A stretch of DNA of 64,000 nt from Sinosporangium siamense (GCF_016863435.1 NZ_BOOW01000004.1:1-64000); one strand, 5' to 3'. Positions 28,801 to 36,716 are shown, numbered from the stretch's first letter. Notes: a model not told the origin generated them from the letters alone. Program-made: numbers and translations.

Positions 28801-28961
28801 ACCTGCCGCCTTCGGCCCGCGCCTGGGCCGAGATGCTCCTCGAGTTCTGGCGCACCACCCTTCCCCGGGCGCTGCGCCACGACTTCGTCCGGGTCGCCCG
28901 CCCCGTACGGCACAACCTCTACGAGCTGGAGCGGGAGGTGCGCGGACGTGGCGTCATCTAG
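25803..28961 (+). CDS. tubulin/FtsZ-like GTPase (Tubulin_2-type), 1052 residues
   Basis: The N-terminus (MNIYQPMLFVGLGGTGCN) has the nucleotide-binding loop GLGGTGCN (residues 11-18) and a tubulin signature GGTGAG at 201-206 within VAFSVAGGTGAGIFYDFLH, so it has the fold of tubulin/FtsZ GTPases. Only the first ~400 residues are tubulin-like; the other ~650 are unique, helical and charged. The protein is more than twice the length of FtsZ. It is soluble with no membrane segment. FtsZ-like proteins of this kind, with a VWA protein and a separate GTPase next door, were described as a putative membrane-remodelling system. It is expected to polymerise; I infer that from the family. It overlaps the next gene by 14 nt. 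Confidence 0.88.
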   Translation: MNIYQPMLFVGLGGTGCNIGAALERRLREELCGPDGTDLMGMLPGRDYLPFQLPACTQFVYADLNDAELARMEEAVVPSAEHRAAGRRTTHLVTELVPHHDTYPEVARSLRVRMPALVGGWLPAPRHEPRVAPLRRGAGQLPTVARAALFETFRNGLAAARDPLRRAISELAKARGELAALGSNKARLDAMDIYVAFSVAGGTGAGIFYDFLHLIGDVVQQEFPPDFKAQIYPLVIMPSAFPEGRGGGRKAVLNAGRGLLDLFRLVDDQNGQAALTDLDGMDDEVLGSLSVRYSDDRDIRLRASTIQTAFLFSSSPGIEREDLHRSVVSLILSLVGTEMTEEDLAAPAGDRMYASFADSFINGSVEREPMAPTGIGRRGVSTGLVASLTVPAEDLADIVASRMLAAAVHELSASPAAGSESNRALIERFLAAANLQPLTNREGIPFSDPAADSPKGADAIQRALGERLRLMQGNVEAMSRQLPQRVRELAGRFDPQRAVEELLSDIDLFRLHRVVAGDPAAADETDRLGVDGLLRRRRETPPAPQGLGMTAPGATPLRGLRRWRWNDAEVQRQVWAQDAWYLWRTRCLWNEAWTAQTPSWQPKIEQLLRRLGECVGAFRNHADQDPVRFRRRVEELYRPRAGVCYLLPPQGKDLRLFYQNTVGRFAERFAGDGMSPNASEGVVVARLLRDDWWKVFAGGRDRGPAVALEAALDQIKPEVTKIFRRRSGDQRPLLPEMADLLAQAAGKTHGKVSAEDLGQFRQDLAALLPGGFSPQGTGALRVLITYPAGAVDADLERYIEGRLNLPRTRGLTPEYRPVGSESITVVLFRTAMGVTEVPELRDVLHQWALALKHERAEDYLQWRQRLGFDYGYLATTPEHREAILHRFLSALWNGQVAVRPGDDPSSPSRVTVRLRASDTTTMTLPLTPFERASSWGSVIRAYEEWVIKDDQLTRREFCEELMEITPEGLETRPSPPHELYNLVVGMAPKQQELLEEMVEDLPPSARAWAEMLLEFWRTTLPRALRHDFVRVARPVRHNLYELEREVRGRGVI

Positions 28962-31233
28962 CGACGTGCAGGCGGTGCTCCTGCTCGACCTGCGCGGCAC
29001 GGACCCGGCCGGGGCCGTGACCCGGCTGGAGGAGGCGGTGGCCTGGCATCGCAGGCACGGCGAGGGGGCCGCGTCGGCTCTCGTCGTGGACGCCGTCGAC
29101 GGTCTGGACGAACGGCACGCGGTCTACGAGCAGGTGGTCCGCAACCGCTTTATCGAGAATATGTTGTGCCTGATCGTCGGCCCCGCCCTGGAACGCGACG
29201 CCGGGCTGGTGCTGCGACTGCCGTCGTCGATGAGCCCGCCGCGGGGGGCGGTGCTCTGGATCTCCGACCCCGAGGGCGTGGGGTGGCGGATGGAGCCGCC
29301 CGGCCCGGCTCTGCCGTACCACACCGCTGAACAGGGACTCGCGAGCCTCGTCGAGGTGCTGCGGGCGCCGGAGGTCTTCCTGCGGGTGTTCACGGCGGTC
29401 TGCGAGGTGCCCGACGGCGTGGCCAGCCCGGGGCTGCGCGTGGTCGCCGACGACGCCGGCGACCGGCTGCTCGCCGGGGCGCGGGCGGCGGCCGTCGCGC
29501 GGCTCACCGACGCCGTCGACGACACGCAGGCCGGAGGGGGGCCGCAGGACCACGGCGGGCTCACCGTCTACACCGGGGGGCGGGACGGCGGGTGGAGTGC
29601 CGAGAGGCTGCTGCGGCCCGGCGGGCGCCTGGCCGAGCAGGACGCGCTCTGCGCCCGCCGCTTCGCCGAGGCCCGGGACACCCTGGCCCGGCTGGGGGGT
29701 CCCCGGGGCGTGTTGTTCAGGGGCAGGGCGTCCCGGCGGGTGACGGGACGTCTGGCGGAGGTGCGTGACGGGCTCGCGGGATACCGCGCGGTGCTGGAGG
29801 ACACCTTCGACCGGATCGACGGCGGCTCGGGGCTCGACCGGGCGGCCCGGGAGGAGCTCAACCGGCTCGGCGTCGCCGCCGACCTGCCGGAGGCGGCCAC
29901 CTCGGGTGTGGTCGACCGGCTGAAAGGGGTGGTGACCGCGGCCCTGGCCGAGCGCACACCGCTTCCGGTGCTGGTCGAGCGGCTGCGGGAGTTCGCCCAC
30001 CGCGCCACGCCCGTCGGCAGCGCGGCCCAGGTGGGCCGCCTCGCCCCCGCGTGTCCCGCGCAACTGCTGAACCGGCTCGGCGAACCCCCGCCCTTCCCGC
30101 TGCGCCTCCACAACCCGGTGCTGCTCGCCGTCGCCCTGGCGGTGGGCTTCCTCACCGGACTCGGCGGGACGGCCGCCGCCGGCGCGGCGGTCGCCCTCTG
30201 GACGGTCCTCGTGTGGTGGTTGTGGAGCCGGGCACCGGAGCCGGGCGGCGAGCGGGGTTTCGGCGGGCGCGGCCGGCTCGTCGTGGCGGTGCACCCCCTC
30301 CTCGGGGCACTGGGCGCCGCGGGCGGCCGGGCACTCGCCGAGGCGGTGCGTCTGCCCGAGTTCGCCGTCTGGGCGGGGTACGGCGCAGCCGCGCTGGCCG
30401 CGCTCCTGGCCCTGCCGTACTGGTGGCGTGAGGCCGTCGCCAGGTGGTGCGACCTCGTCGTGGTCGCCGAGGCCGACATCGCCCGGTCGCGGCTCACCCA
30501 GGTCGCCGCCGAGGTGGCGGCGGCCGAGTGGGTGATCAGCGACGCGCGCAGGATCGCCTCGGACGCGGCGAGGACCGTGGCGGAGGTGCTGGAGCGGTGC
30601 GCCGGCGAGCTGGCCGCGCATGAGCCGCGGCCACTCCGCGACAACCATGCCGGGTACCACCAGGCCGGCTACCACCAGGCCGGACACAGCCAGTCGGGCG
30701 GCGTGCTTGACGCGGTCGCCGAGGACCTCGCCGCCGCTCTTGGCACGGTGCTCGCCGGAGTGTGGCCGAGACTCTCGGAACCGGCCTTCCACGGGCTCGC
30801 CGGGCGGTCCGCCGCGACCCTGGAGGGCCTCCTGGCGGACTACCAGGAGCACTTGGCCCGGTGGGGCGTGCAGCGCCGTCCCGCCTTCTCCCCTCAAGGG
30901 GGAACCGACCGTCACATCGCGCTCAGAGCCACCTGGCCGCGCTCGGCCGAGGCGGAGAACGCGCTGCGCATGGAGACCGGCGACCTGATGCTGCAACTGT
31001 GCCGCGCGGAGGACCTGGCACTGCTCCGGTCCTCCGCCGGAAGCGCGCGGCTCGTCAGGTTCGCCCCCGCCGGACTGCGCGGCGAGCAGGACGGCCTGCA
31101 CGGAGACAGCACAGACGAGACGAAGGACGCCGTCTGGACCAGATCCGGGCGGCACGCCGGTGTGCTGCGGCTCGTGCCGCCCCGGATCGGCACCGTGAAG
31201 GCCTCCGCGCCGGGAGGAGAGGACCGTGGCTGA
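28948..31233 (+). CDS. uncharacterised large membrane protein of the tubulin-like locus
   Basis: 761 residues from a GTG that overlaps the preceding gene by 14 nt. No known domain is recognised. The first ~370 residues are soluble alpha/beta sequence (MASSSDVQAVLLLDLRGTDP). Two to three hydrophobic segments lie at about 390-500 (LLAVALAVGFLTGLGGTAAA and the PEFAVWAGYGAAALAALLAL region). The rest is helical, with a QAGYHQAGYHQAG-type short repeat near residue 570. It would place a large soluble part on each side of the membrane or on the cytoplasmic side. It overlaps the pseudokinase gene by 8 nt. Its constant company with the tubulin-like gene suggests a structural partner. Confidence 0.8.
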   Translation: MASSSDVQAVLLLDLRGTDPAGAVTRLEEAVAWHRRHGEGAASALVVDAVDGLDERHAVYEQVVRNRFIENMLCLIVGPALERDAGLVLRLPSSMSPPRGAVLWISDPEGVGWRMEPPGPALPYHTAEQGLASLVEVLRAPEVFLRVFTAVCEVPDGVASPGLRVVADDAGDRLLAGARAAAVARLTDAVDDTQAGGGPQDHGGLTVYTGGRDGGWSAERLLRPGGRLAEQDALCARRFAEARDTLARLGGPRGVLFRGRASRRVTGRLAEVRDGLAGYRAVLEDTFDRIDGGSGLDRAAREELNRLGVAADLPEAATSGVVDRLKGVVTAALAERTPLPVLVERLREFAHRATPVGSAAQVGRLAPACPAQLLNRLGEPPPFPLRLHNPVLLAVALAVGFLTGLGGTAAAGAAVALWTVLVWWLWSRAPEPGGERGFGGRGRLVVAVHPLLGALGAAGGRALAEAVRLPEFAVWAGYGAAALAALLALPYWWREAVARWCDLVVVAEADIARSRLTQVAAEVAAAEWVISDARRIASDAARTVAEVLERCAGELAAHEPRPLRDNHAGYHQAGYHQAGHSQSGGVLDAVAEDLAAALGTVLAGVWPRLSEPAFHGLAGRSAATLEGLLADYQEHLARWGVQRRPAFSPQGGTDRHIALRATWPRSAEAENALRMETGDLMLQLCRAEDLALLRSSAGSARLVRFAPAGLRGEQDGLHGDSTDETKDAVWTRSGRHAGVLRLVPPRIGTVKASAPGGEDRG

Positions 31234-32236
31234 ACAACTCTGGTTTCTGTCGCCCGAGGGCGTGCCGCACACCTGGGAGATCGCCGAGGCCGACGTGGGC
31301 GCCGTGCCGGTGCCCGAGGGCTCGCTCACGGCGATACGGCGGGTCAAGCGCGCCGGCGACGGGATGACGCTGGTGCGGAAATACGTGCCGATCGGGGTCG
31401 GGGCCATGCGGCCCGAGGCGTACGAGCAGCTGGAGAACGAGATCCGCATCGCGCTGCGGCTGCTGCACCGGCTGGGCGACTCCGCCTATCCCCGGGAGCT
31501 CGTCCGCGTCGTGGGCTACGACGCCGACGCCGAGGAGCCGTTCATCCTCTATGAGGACTTCCCCGGCGAGCCCATCCTGAGCAGGGCCGGCAAACTCCAC
31601 TCGCGGGAGGAGCGGAAGGCCGTGATCGGCCTGTTCCGCGCCGCCGACGCGATGAGGGCGGCAGGCGTCGTCCACGGCGGCATCGAGCCCGCGACCGTCT
31701 ACTGGAGCGACTCCGGCGGGGTGCGGGTGGTCTCCTTCGAGGGCGCCGCCGTCGTAGACCAGGACCGCTGGAGCGTCCCCCGCGGCGCGCCCTGGGCGGC
31801 GCCCGAGCTGCGGGGCGAGGCACCGGCGCCGCCGCACCCCTCGGCCGATGTGTGGAGCGCCGCGATGCTGACGTATTACGTCGTCACCGCACGCAAGGTC
31901 GACGACAGGCAGGAGCCCGCCCTCCACACGATGGGGGAGGCACTCCAGCACTGGCTGGCCGGCACGTTCGTGCCGGCGGGGGACCGCGTCACCGCGAGGA
32001 CGGTGCTTGAGCGGTTGAAAGAGGGACGGGCCCTGCTGCCGAAGGGCGAGAACTTCGAGGCGCGGCTGCGCGAGGGAGGGGCACGCTTCGACGACGCGCT
32101 CGCCGCCAAACGCAGCCGGCACCGGCCGGTGACGACGGCGTCGCCACCGCGCCGGACCGGCCTGTGGATCGCCCTGCTCGTCACCCTGATCGCGGTCGTG
32201 GCCGGGGTGGCGGCCGTCGCCGTCCTCGTGAACTAG
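31226..32236 (+). CDS. membrane-anchored protein kinase-like protein, catalytically degenerate
   Basis: 336 residues, GTG start overlapping the previous stop. A kinase-like fold is visible: a candidate ATP-site Lys at about 52 (LVRKYVP), LRLLHRLGDSAYPRELVRVVG, the hinge FILYEDFPGEP, then HGGIEPATVYW at 150 in place of HRDLKPxN, SFEG at 170-173 in place of DFG, and APEL. Both catalytic Asp residues are missing, so it is most likely a pseudokinase that binds rather than phosphorylates. One C-terminal transmembrane helix (LWIALLVTLIAVVAGVAAV) tail-anchors it. Confidence 0.82.
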   Translation: MAEQLWFLSPEGVPHTWEIAEADVGAVPVPEGSLTAIRRVKRAGDGMTLVRKYVPIGVGAMRPEAYEQLENEIRIALRLLHRLGDSAYPRELVRVVGYDADAEEPFILYEDFPGEPILSRAGKLHSREERKAVIGLFRAADAMRAAGVVHGGIEPATVYWSDSGGVRVVSFEGAAVVDQDRWSVPRGAPWAAPELRGEAPAPPHPSADVWSAAMLTYYVVTARKVDDRQEPALHTMGEALQHWLAGTFVPAGDRVTARTVLERLKEGRALLPKGENFEARLREGGARFDDALAAKRSRHRPVTTASPPRRTGLWIALLVTLIAVVAGVAAVAVLVN

Positions 32237-32245
32237 GGAGGGACC

Positions 32246-33313
32246 ATGCCGAGAAACACCGAGCCTCCGGAGAGGCTCGTCTCCTGCCCCACCTGCCTGG
32301 ACGCGATCCCGTGGCGGGACGGCACGTTGTTCGAGCTCGTCGGCGGCGAGTACAAGCCGTTCGCCCCCGGCACGATCAAGGGCGCGGAGAAACTGCGGGA
32401 CAAGCTCAGAACCTCCTACAAGCTGTGCCCCAACCCGTCGGACGACACCACCGAGCACTACATTCCCGCCGCCTACGCGCAATATGACGACCCGCTGCTC
32501 ATCGGCCTCGTCGGCACCACCCGCGCGGGCAAGTCGCACCTGCTCGCCGCCATGCTCGCCGAGGTCGAGAGCCAGGCCCTCCAGCCCTTCGGGGTGAGCG
32601 CGGCGGCACTGGACATCGAGCGGCACAAGGCGTTCATGAACATCTATGTCCAGCAGTTCATCGGGCGGGGCAACCTGCTGTCGTGGACCGCGCACAACCT
32701 CATCGAGGCGGCGGACGCGCTGATCCTCACCGCGGGGGGCCGCACCCGGGTCATGTCGTTCTTCGACGTGTCGGGTGAGGACTTCACCCAGTCGGGCAGG
32801 CACGCCAGGTTCCTCGCCGCGGCGCACGGGCTGATCTTCGTCGCCGATCCCACACTCGCCGTGCCCGGCATGGTGCCGGGCACGACGCAGCCCGCGCACC
32901 GCCGCGACGAGGCGTTCGGCGCGGTGATGGACCGCCTGCGCCTTTCCGGCGCGCTCAGCGACGTGGCCACCACCATCGCCGTCGCCAAGTCCGACCTGCT
33001 GCGCTTCACTCCGCCGGCCGACCGATGGCTGCGTGAACCCGTGCCGCACGGAACGCTCGACCCCGCCGCGATCGAGGCCGAGAGCCGCGACGCCTACGCG
33101 TTCCTCGACGCCCACGGGGCCACCGCGTGGTTGCGGCCGTTCCACGACGTCAAACGGTCCACTCTGCACTTCGTCTCCGCCATGGGCGCCAACCCGCGGG
33201 GCGAGTCGTTGCCCCGGGGCGCGAGACCCAAGCGGGTGCTTATGCCGCTGCTCTCGCTCCTGGCCATGACCGGGGTGTTACCCGGGCCGGCCGCCGCGGA
33301 GGTGGGGTGGTGA
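32246..33313 (+). CDS. zinc-ribbon P-loop GTPase of the tubulin-like locus
   Basis: 355 residues. The N-terminus has CPTC (about 13) and a second Cys cluster (KLCPN, about 60), likely a zinc ribbon. The TRAFAC-like GTPase domain shows Walker A GTTRAGKS (90-97), Walker B/switch II DVSGED (174-179), and AKSD (247-250) as the base-specificity motif in place of NKxD. This fits the double-GTPase (DO-GTPase2-like) families predicted in bacterial conflict or regulatory systems. It has no membrane segment. The ATG follows the pseudokinase stop by 9 nt. The next gene starts within its stop codon (GTGA). Confidence 0.82.
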   Translation: MPRNTEPPERLVSCPTCLDAIPWRDGTLFELVGGEYKPFAPGTIKGAEKLRDKLRTSYKLCPNPSDDTTEHYIPAAYAQYDDPLLIGLVGTTRAGKSHLLAAMLAEVESQALQPFGVSAAALDIERHKAFMNIYVQQFIGRGNLLSWTAHNLIEAADALILTAGGRTRVMSFFDVSGEDFTQSGRHARFLAAAHGLIFVADPTLAVPGMVPGTTQPAHRRDEAFGAVMDRLRLSGALSDVATTIAVAKSDLLRFTPPADRWLREPVPHGTLDPAAIEAESRDAYAFLDAHGATAWLRPFHDVKRSTLHFVSAMGANPRGESLPRGARPKRVLMPLLSLLAMTGVLPGPAAAEVGW

Positions 33314-34887
33314 ACGACGAGGTCATCGACCAGATCGTCTTCTCGTGGAGTGAATACGGCCCGTACGGCAGAGGCCTCGGCGCCCAGGCCACCTCCCTGG
33401 CCAAGAGCGACCTCGACTACTGGAACGAGCACCTGCGCGGCTTCGCCGGCATGGTGAACGCCGGGTTCGTCACGCGGCCCGCGCACAGTCTCTGCTACGT
33501 GGTGATCGGCACCGAGGCCGCCCTGCTGCACCGCACCCGCGGCGCCGATCCGCTGTCCAGATCGGAGGTCGCCCACGCCCTCGTCGGCCCCGTGGCGGAG
33601 CTGACCGCCCGGCTCTCGCTCGGGTTGTCCCGCTGGCCGTGGGTGATGACGGCGGACCTCGCCGAAGGCGTCCCGCTGAGCATGCCCCCCGTCGGGCTGG
33701 CGGATCTGGCCGACGCCTGCGACCGGGCGATCGACCGGGTGGAGACGCGCGCCCGGCGGGCGGGCGACCAGTTGCGGCCGATGCTCGCCGCGGCCCTCGC
33801 CCAGCCGGGGGAGCCGCTGTCGGTCATCACCCAGGGCGACGACCCCGAGCCGCTCACCTGGGGCATGATCGAGATCCTGGACCCGCTCTACTCCGGCAGC
33901 GACCTGGACACCACCTGGCGGTGGACGTTCTCCACCTATGAGACCAGGCACGATCCGGGGCGGCTCTGGATGCCGAACCTGCTGTTCATGCCGGTACGGC
34001 CCGGCGGCGGGGTACGGCGGCGCATCGTCGACCTGGCCGACGGGGTCGTCCCCGGCGACCCGCTGCTGAACGCCGTGGACAGCCTCCTCGACGCCTACGG
34101 CCAGGGCGGCGGGCGGCGGGTACGCGAACTGCTGGATGAGTGCGGGGCGAGGACGCCCCACTCGGTGCGTGACCGGGTCGCGGCACTGGCGGCGGGCACC
34201 ATCCCCCGGGCCTCCCGGCCCCCGCAGGCCGAACTCGCCGAGTGGCCGGCCGCCGCGGTCTCAGGGGACCTCCTGGCCCCCGAGGGGATCGCGGCGTACC
34301 GGTGGCCCGTGTGGCCGGAGGTGCCGCCTTATGCGCCACCCGTGCAGCCGGAGCCGGTGCGGTTCGAGGACGCTCCGGAGGACGAGGGGCACGAACATTC
34401 CGAGGTGACTGAGGCGCCTGGGCCGCTTGAGCCGGAACCTGGCGGGGAGTCGCAAGAGCCGGCGGAGACAGAGCCGACAGCGACAGAGCCGCTGGAGACA
34501 CAGCCGGCGGAGAAGGCTGCGCCCCCCGGCGGCGAGGTCCTTAAACCGCACCTGACACCCCCGCCCGGCCCCCGGCTACAGGGTCGCCCTCGGCGCAAAG
34601 AAGGCTCCCGCCGTACGCACGACCGGGAGGACGATCTCCAGCGCATCGCCGACAAGCGCACCCCGGAGGAGGAGACCTACGAGCTGGCCCGCAGGCTCGC
34701 CGGAGACGGCTGGAACGCCGAGGTATACGCGGCGCTCGGCAAACGCTGGTGGGACGAGCACGAGCAGGACACGCTCGTGCGGGACAGGCTGCCGCTCGGC
34801 CTCTCCCAGGGGCACTACGTGATCCTGCTGGTCGTCGGCTCCGTGGTGCTGGTCGCCTTCGCGCTGCTGGGGGGACAGGTCCGGTGA
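33310..34887 (+). CDS. GTPase-associated protein (GAP1-like) with C-terminal anchor
   Basis: 525 residues from a GTG that overlaps the GTPase stop. The start DQIVFSWSEYGPYGRGLGAQ resembles the N-terminal domain of GTPase-associated protein 1 (GAP1-N), which always accompanies the TRAFAC-type GTPases; this is a pattern match from memory. Helical middle, then an acidic Pro/Glu-rich stretch (EPAETEPTATEPLETQPAEK) to a basic linker, and a C-terminal transmembrane helix (YVILLVVGSVVLVAFALLG). It is expected to be the GTPase's partner or regulator at the membrane. Its stop overlaps the next start. Confidence 0.72.
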   Translation: MNDEVIDQIVFSWSEYGPYGRGLGAQATSLAKSDLDYWNEHLRGFAGMVNAGFVTRPAHSLCYVVIGTEAALLHRTRGADPLSRSEVAHALVGPVAELTARLSLGLSRWPWVMTADLAEGVPLSMPPVGLADLADACDRAIDRVETRARRAGDQLRPMLAAALAQPGEPLSVITQGDDPEPLTWGMIEILDPLYSGSDLDTTWRWTFSTYETRHDPGRLWMPNLLFMPVRPGGGVRRRIVDLADGVVPGDPLLNAVDSLLDAYGQGGGRRVRELLDECGARTPHSVRDRVAALAAGTIPRASRPPQAELAEWPAAAVSGDLLAPEGIAAYRWPVWPEVPPYAPPVQPEPVRFEDAPEDEGHEHSEVTEAPGPLEPEPGGESQEPAETEPTATEPLETQPAEKAAPPGGEVLKPHLTPPPGPRLQGRPRRKEGSRRTHDREDDLQRIADKRTPEEETYELARRLAGDGWNAEVYAALGKRWWDEHEQDTLVRDRLPLGLSQGHYVILLVVGSVVLVAFALLGGQVR

Positions 34888-36626
34888 GCCGTCTCTGGTG
34901 GCCCGTCCCGCCCATGCTGCTGCTGGCGCTCTTCGCCCTCGTGTACGTCGACCGGCTCGCCGCGCATCGGCCGTGGCTGACTCTCCCCTCGGCGGCGCTT
35001 CTAGCGAGCCTGGTGGGGTTCATCCTCTTGGCGTTGTGCCTGGTGTGGAACCGTGACCGGCGCGTCCGGGGGCGTGCGCCCGCGCTGAGCGGCCCGGTCA
35101 CGGTGGCGGGTTCGTTCGTCCTGGTGGGGCCGCTGCTGGGGCTCGCGACGCTCGACACCGGTTATGCCACGCTCGCCCTCGTCCCTGTCGTGGGTGTTCT
35201 CGCGTTGTTCGCGGGGATCGAGTTCGCGGTCAGGCGCCCGAGTGCCCGTCTCCTGCGGCGGGTGTGCCTCGGGCTCGCCGCCGTCGCCCTGGCCGTGGAC
35301 CTCGGGCCCTACGAGGGGGCGGGCGCGGTCGCCGTGCTGTTCACGGCCCTGCTCGGCCTGGTCGCCGCGCGGCCGCACGTGCCGGTGCCCGCCCTGGACG
35401 CCGTGACCCGCGTCTGCTGGCCCGCCGTACCCGCCTGCTGCCTGCTTCTCTACACCCGGGACCCGGGCGTGGGGGTGATGTTCACGGCGGGCGCGTGCGC
35501 GGTGCTGACGGCGCGGGCATGCGCCCGGGGACGCCTGCGCGCCCTGGGGGAGACGTGCGCCGCGCTCGTGCTGATCGCCGCGACCGCGTGGTGGTTGTGG
35601 CCGCTCCCGGCAGCAGGTACGGCATGGGCCCCCGGGATGTTCGCCCGCGGACCCGGCCGCGCGGCCGGCCTCGGCACCTCTCTCGCGCAGATCGGGGGCG
35701 AGCTCGGCGCGGTGGGTCTGGCCGCTGTGCTGACGATGCTGCTGGTGCTGTTCGCGTGGGCCTTCGTGCGTCTGCGGCCGGCGCTGTCGCCGCCGGTCAC
35801 CGTGTTCGCGGCCGGCGGCCTCGCCGGTCTGGTGGCAGGGACGCTCTACTCCGCGGCCCTCCCCGGGCTGCCCTCGGCGCTGGCCCCGCTGCTCCCGGCG
35901 CGTGACCCGGCGGTGGCCGTCGCCGGGATGGCGCTGGTGGGGCTCGTGATCGGCGGTGCGGACCGTCCCACCGGTCGCGGGCGCGTGTTGTCCACACCGT
36001 TCCCGGCGATGGTGACGGCCACGTTGCTCGTCGTGTCGGTGGTGCTGCCCAGCGGATTCGCGACCGGGAAGGGCACGCTGCGGTACGCCGGAGGCCAGGT
36101 GGCCGGCGGCGGCGAAGCGTGGCACAAGGCGCTGAGCGAGACCGTCCGCCCATACCTCGACTGCGGGGGAGGCGACGCGGAGTGCCGTCCAGGTGAGGTG
36201 ACGTTGTCGCTGGACATCACGCTGCAGGAGGCGGCGGAGAAGGCACTCGGGCTCTTCAAGGGAGCCGTGGTGATCGCCGACGGGGAGAGCTTCACCCCGC
36301 TCGGGCGCGGCAGGCCGCTCGGGGTCGCGGCGCATCCGGAATTCCCGGTCGGCGCGCTGGTGCCCGACCTTTGCCGGTGGCTGGTGACCGGGGACCGGAA
36401 GGGGCGGGTCTGTGCGGTGTCGGCGGCTCCGGCCGTGCGGTCCGGGTTGTTCGAGGCCGCGCTGAGCGGTGGGGACTGCCGGTGTGAGGTGTTGTGGTTC
36501 AACAAGTTCGGCGACCGAATGCTGATCGGTTTCCTGGAGAAGCCGGACTTGGGCCCCTGGAAAAAGGAGTTGTGCGACAGCCGTGCATTCGATGTCGCGT
36601 TTTGCACGTCGAGTGATGGTGAGTGA
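34884..36626 (+). CDS. SEDS (FtsW/RodA)-like membrane protein fused to degenerate penicillin-binding domain
   Basis: 580 residues from the GTG overlapping the upstream stop. About ten hydrophobic segments fill residues 8-395. SEDS-like features are LLLYTRDPGVGVMF, matching the LQPDLGTA segment of FtsW, and a GLGTSLAQIGGELGAVGLAA stretch (Glu273), matching the IGEELG motif. The ~170-residue extracytoplasmic C-terminus opens with TLSLDITLQEAAEKALG (Asp444), the hallmark start of PBP transpeptidase domains. It then has GAVVIAD and a FPVGALVPD in the place of the PPGSxFK motif: the catalytic SxxK Ser and Lys are absent. It should be a dead PBP. A wall-synthesis-linked role is inferred. Confidence 0.78.
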   Translation: MSRLWWPVPPMLLLALFALVYVDRLAAHRPWLTLPSAALLASLVGFILLALCLVWNRDRRVRGRAPALSGPVTVAGSFVLVGPLLGLATLDTGYATLALVPVVGVLALFAGIEFAVRRPSARLLRRVCLGLAAVALAVDLGPYEGAGAVAVLFTALLGLVAARPHVPVPALDAVTRVCWPAVPACCLLLYTRDPGVGVMFTAGACAVLTARACARGRLRALGETCAALVLIAATAWWLWPLPAAGTAWAPGMFARGPGRAAGLGTSLAQIGGELGAVGLAAVLTMLLVLFAWAFVRLRPALSPPVTVFAAGGLAGLVAGTLYSAALPGLPSALAPLLPARDPAVAVAGMALVGLVIGGADRPTGRGRVLSTPFPAMVTATLLVVSVVLPSGFATGKGTLRYAGGQVAGGGEAWHKALSETVRPYLDCGGGDAECRPGEVTLSLDITLQEAAEKALGLFKGAVVIADGESFTPLGRGRPLGVAAHPEFPVGALVPDLCRWLVTGDRKGRVCAVSAAPAVRSGLFEAALSGGDCRCEVLWFNKFGDRMLIGFLEKPDLGPWKKELCDSRAFDVAFCTSSDGE

Positions 36627-36690
36627 GTCTTTTCGGGCTGTCGTGTAGCTTTGGTGGTCTCGGTGGGCCTAAAGCTAACTTTCAGCTTGC

Positions 36691-36716
36691 CCACCCGGGG
36701 GGCCCATGACGGGTGG
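36691..36716 (+). terminator. hairpin after SEDS-PBP-like gene
   Basis: 7-bp stem CCACCCG/CGGGTGG with a GC-rich loop follows the last gene of the run by 65 bp. No T-run; a possible terminator. Confidence 0.35.

Noticed and set aside
27042-29000. Long minus-strand frame (652 codons) opposite the tubulin-like gene
   Set aside because: A GC-rich antisense shadow: the translation is full of Val/Gly/Arg/His with no domain, and the plus strand has a recognised protein.
28954-31449. 831-codon minus frame opposite the large membrane protein
   Set aside because: Same reason; runs antisense across two tightly coupled genes and has no ribosome site or family signal.
31055-33169. 704-codon minus frame
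   Set aside because: Antisense shadow over the pseudokinase and GTPase genes, low-complexity translation.
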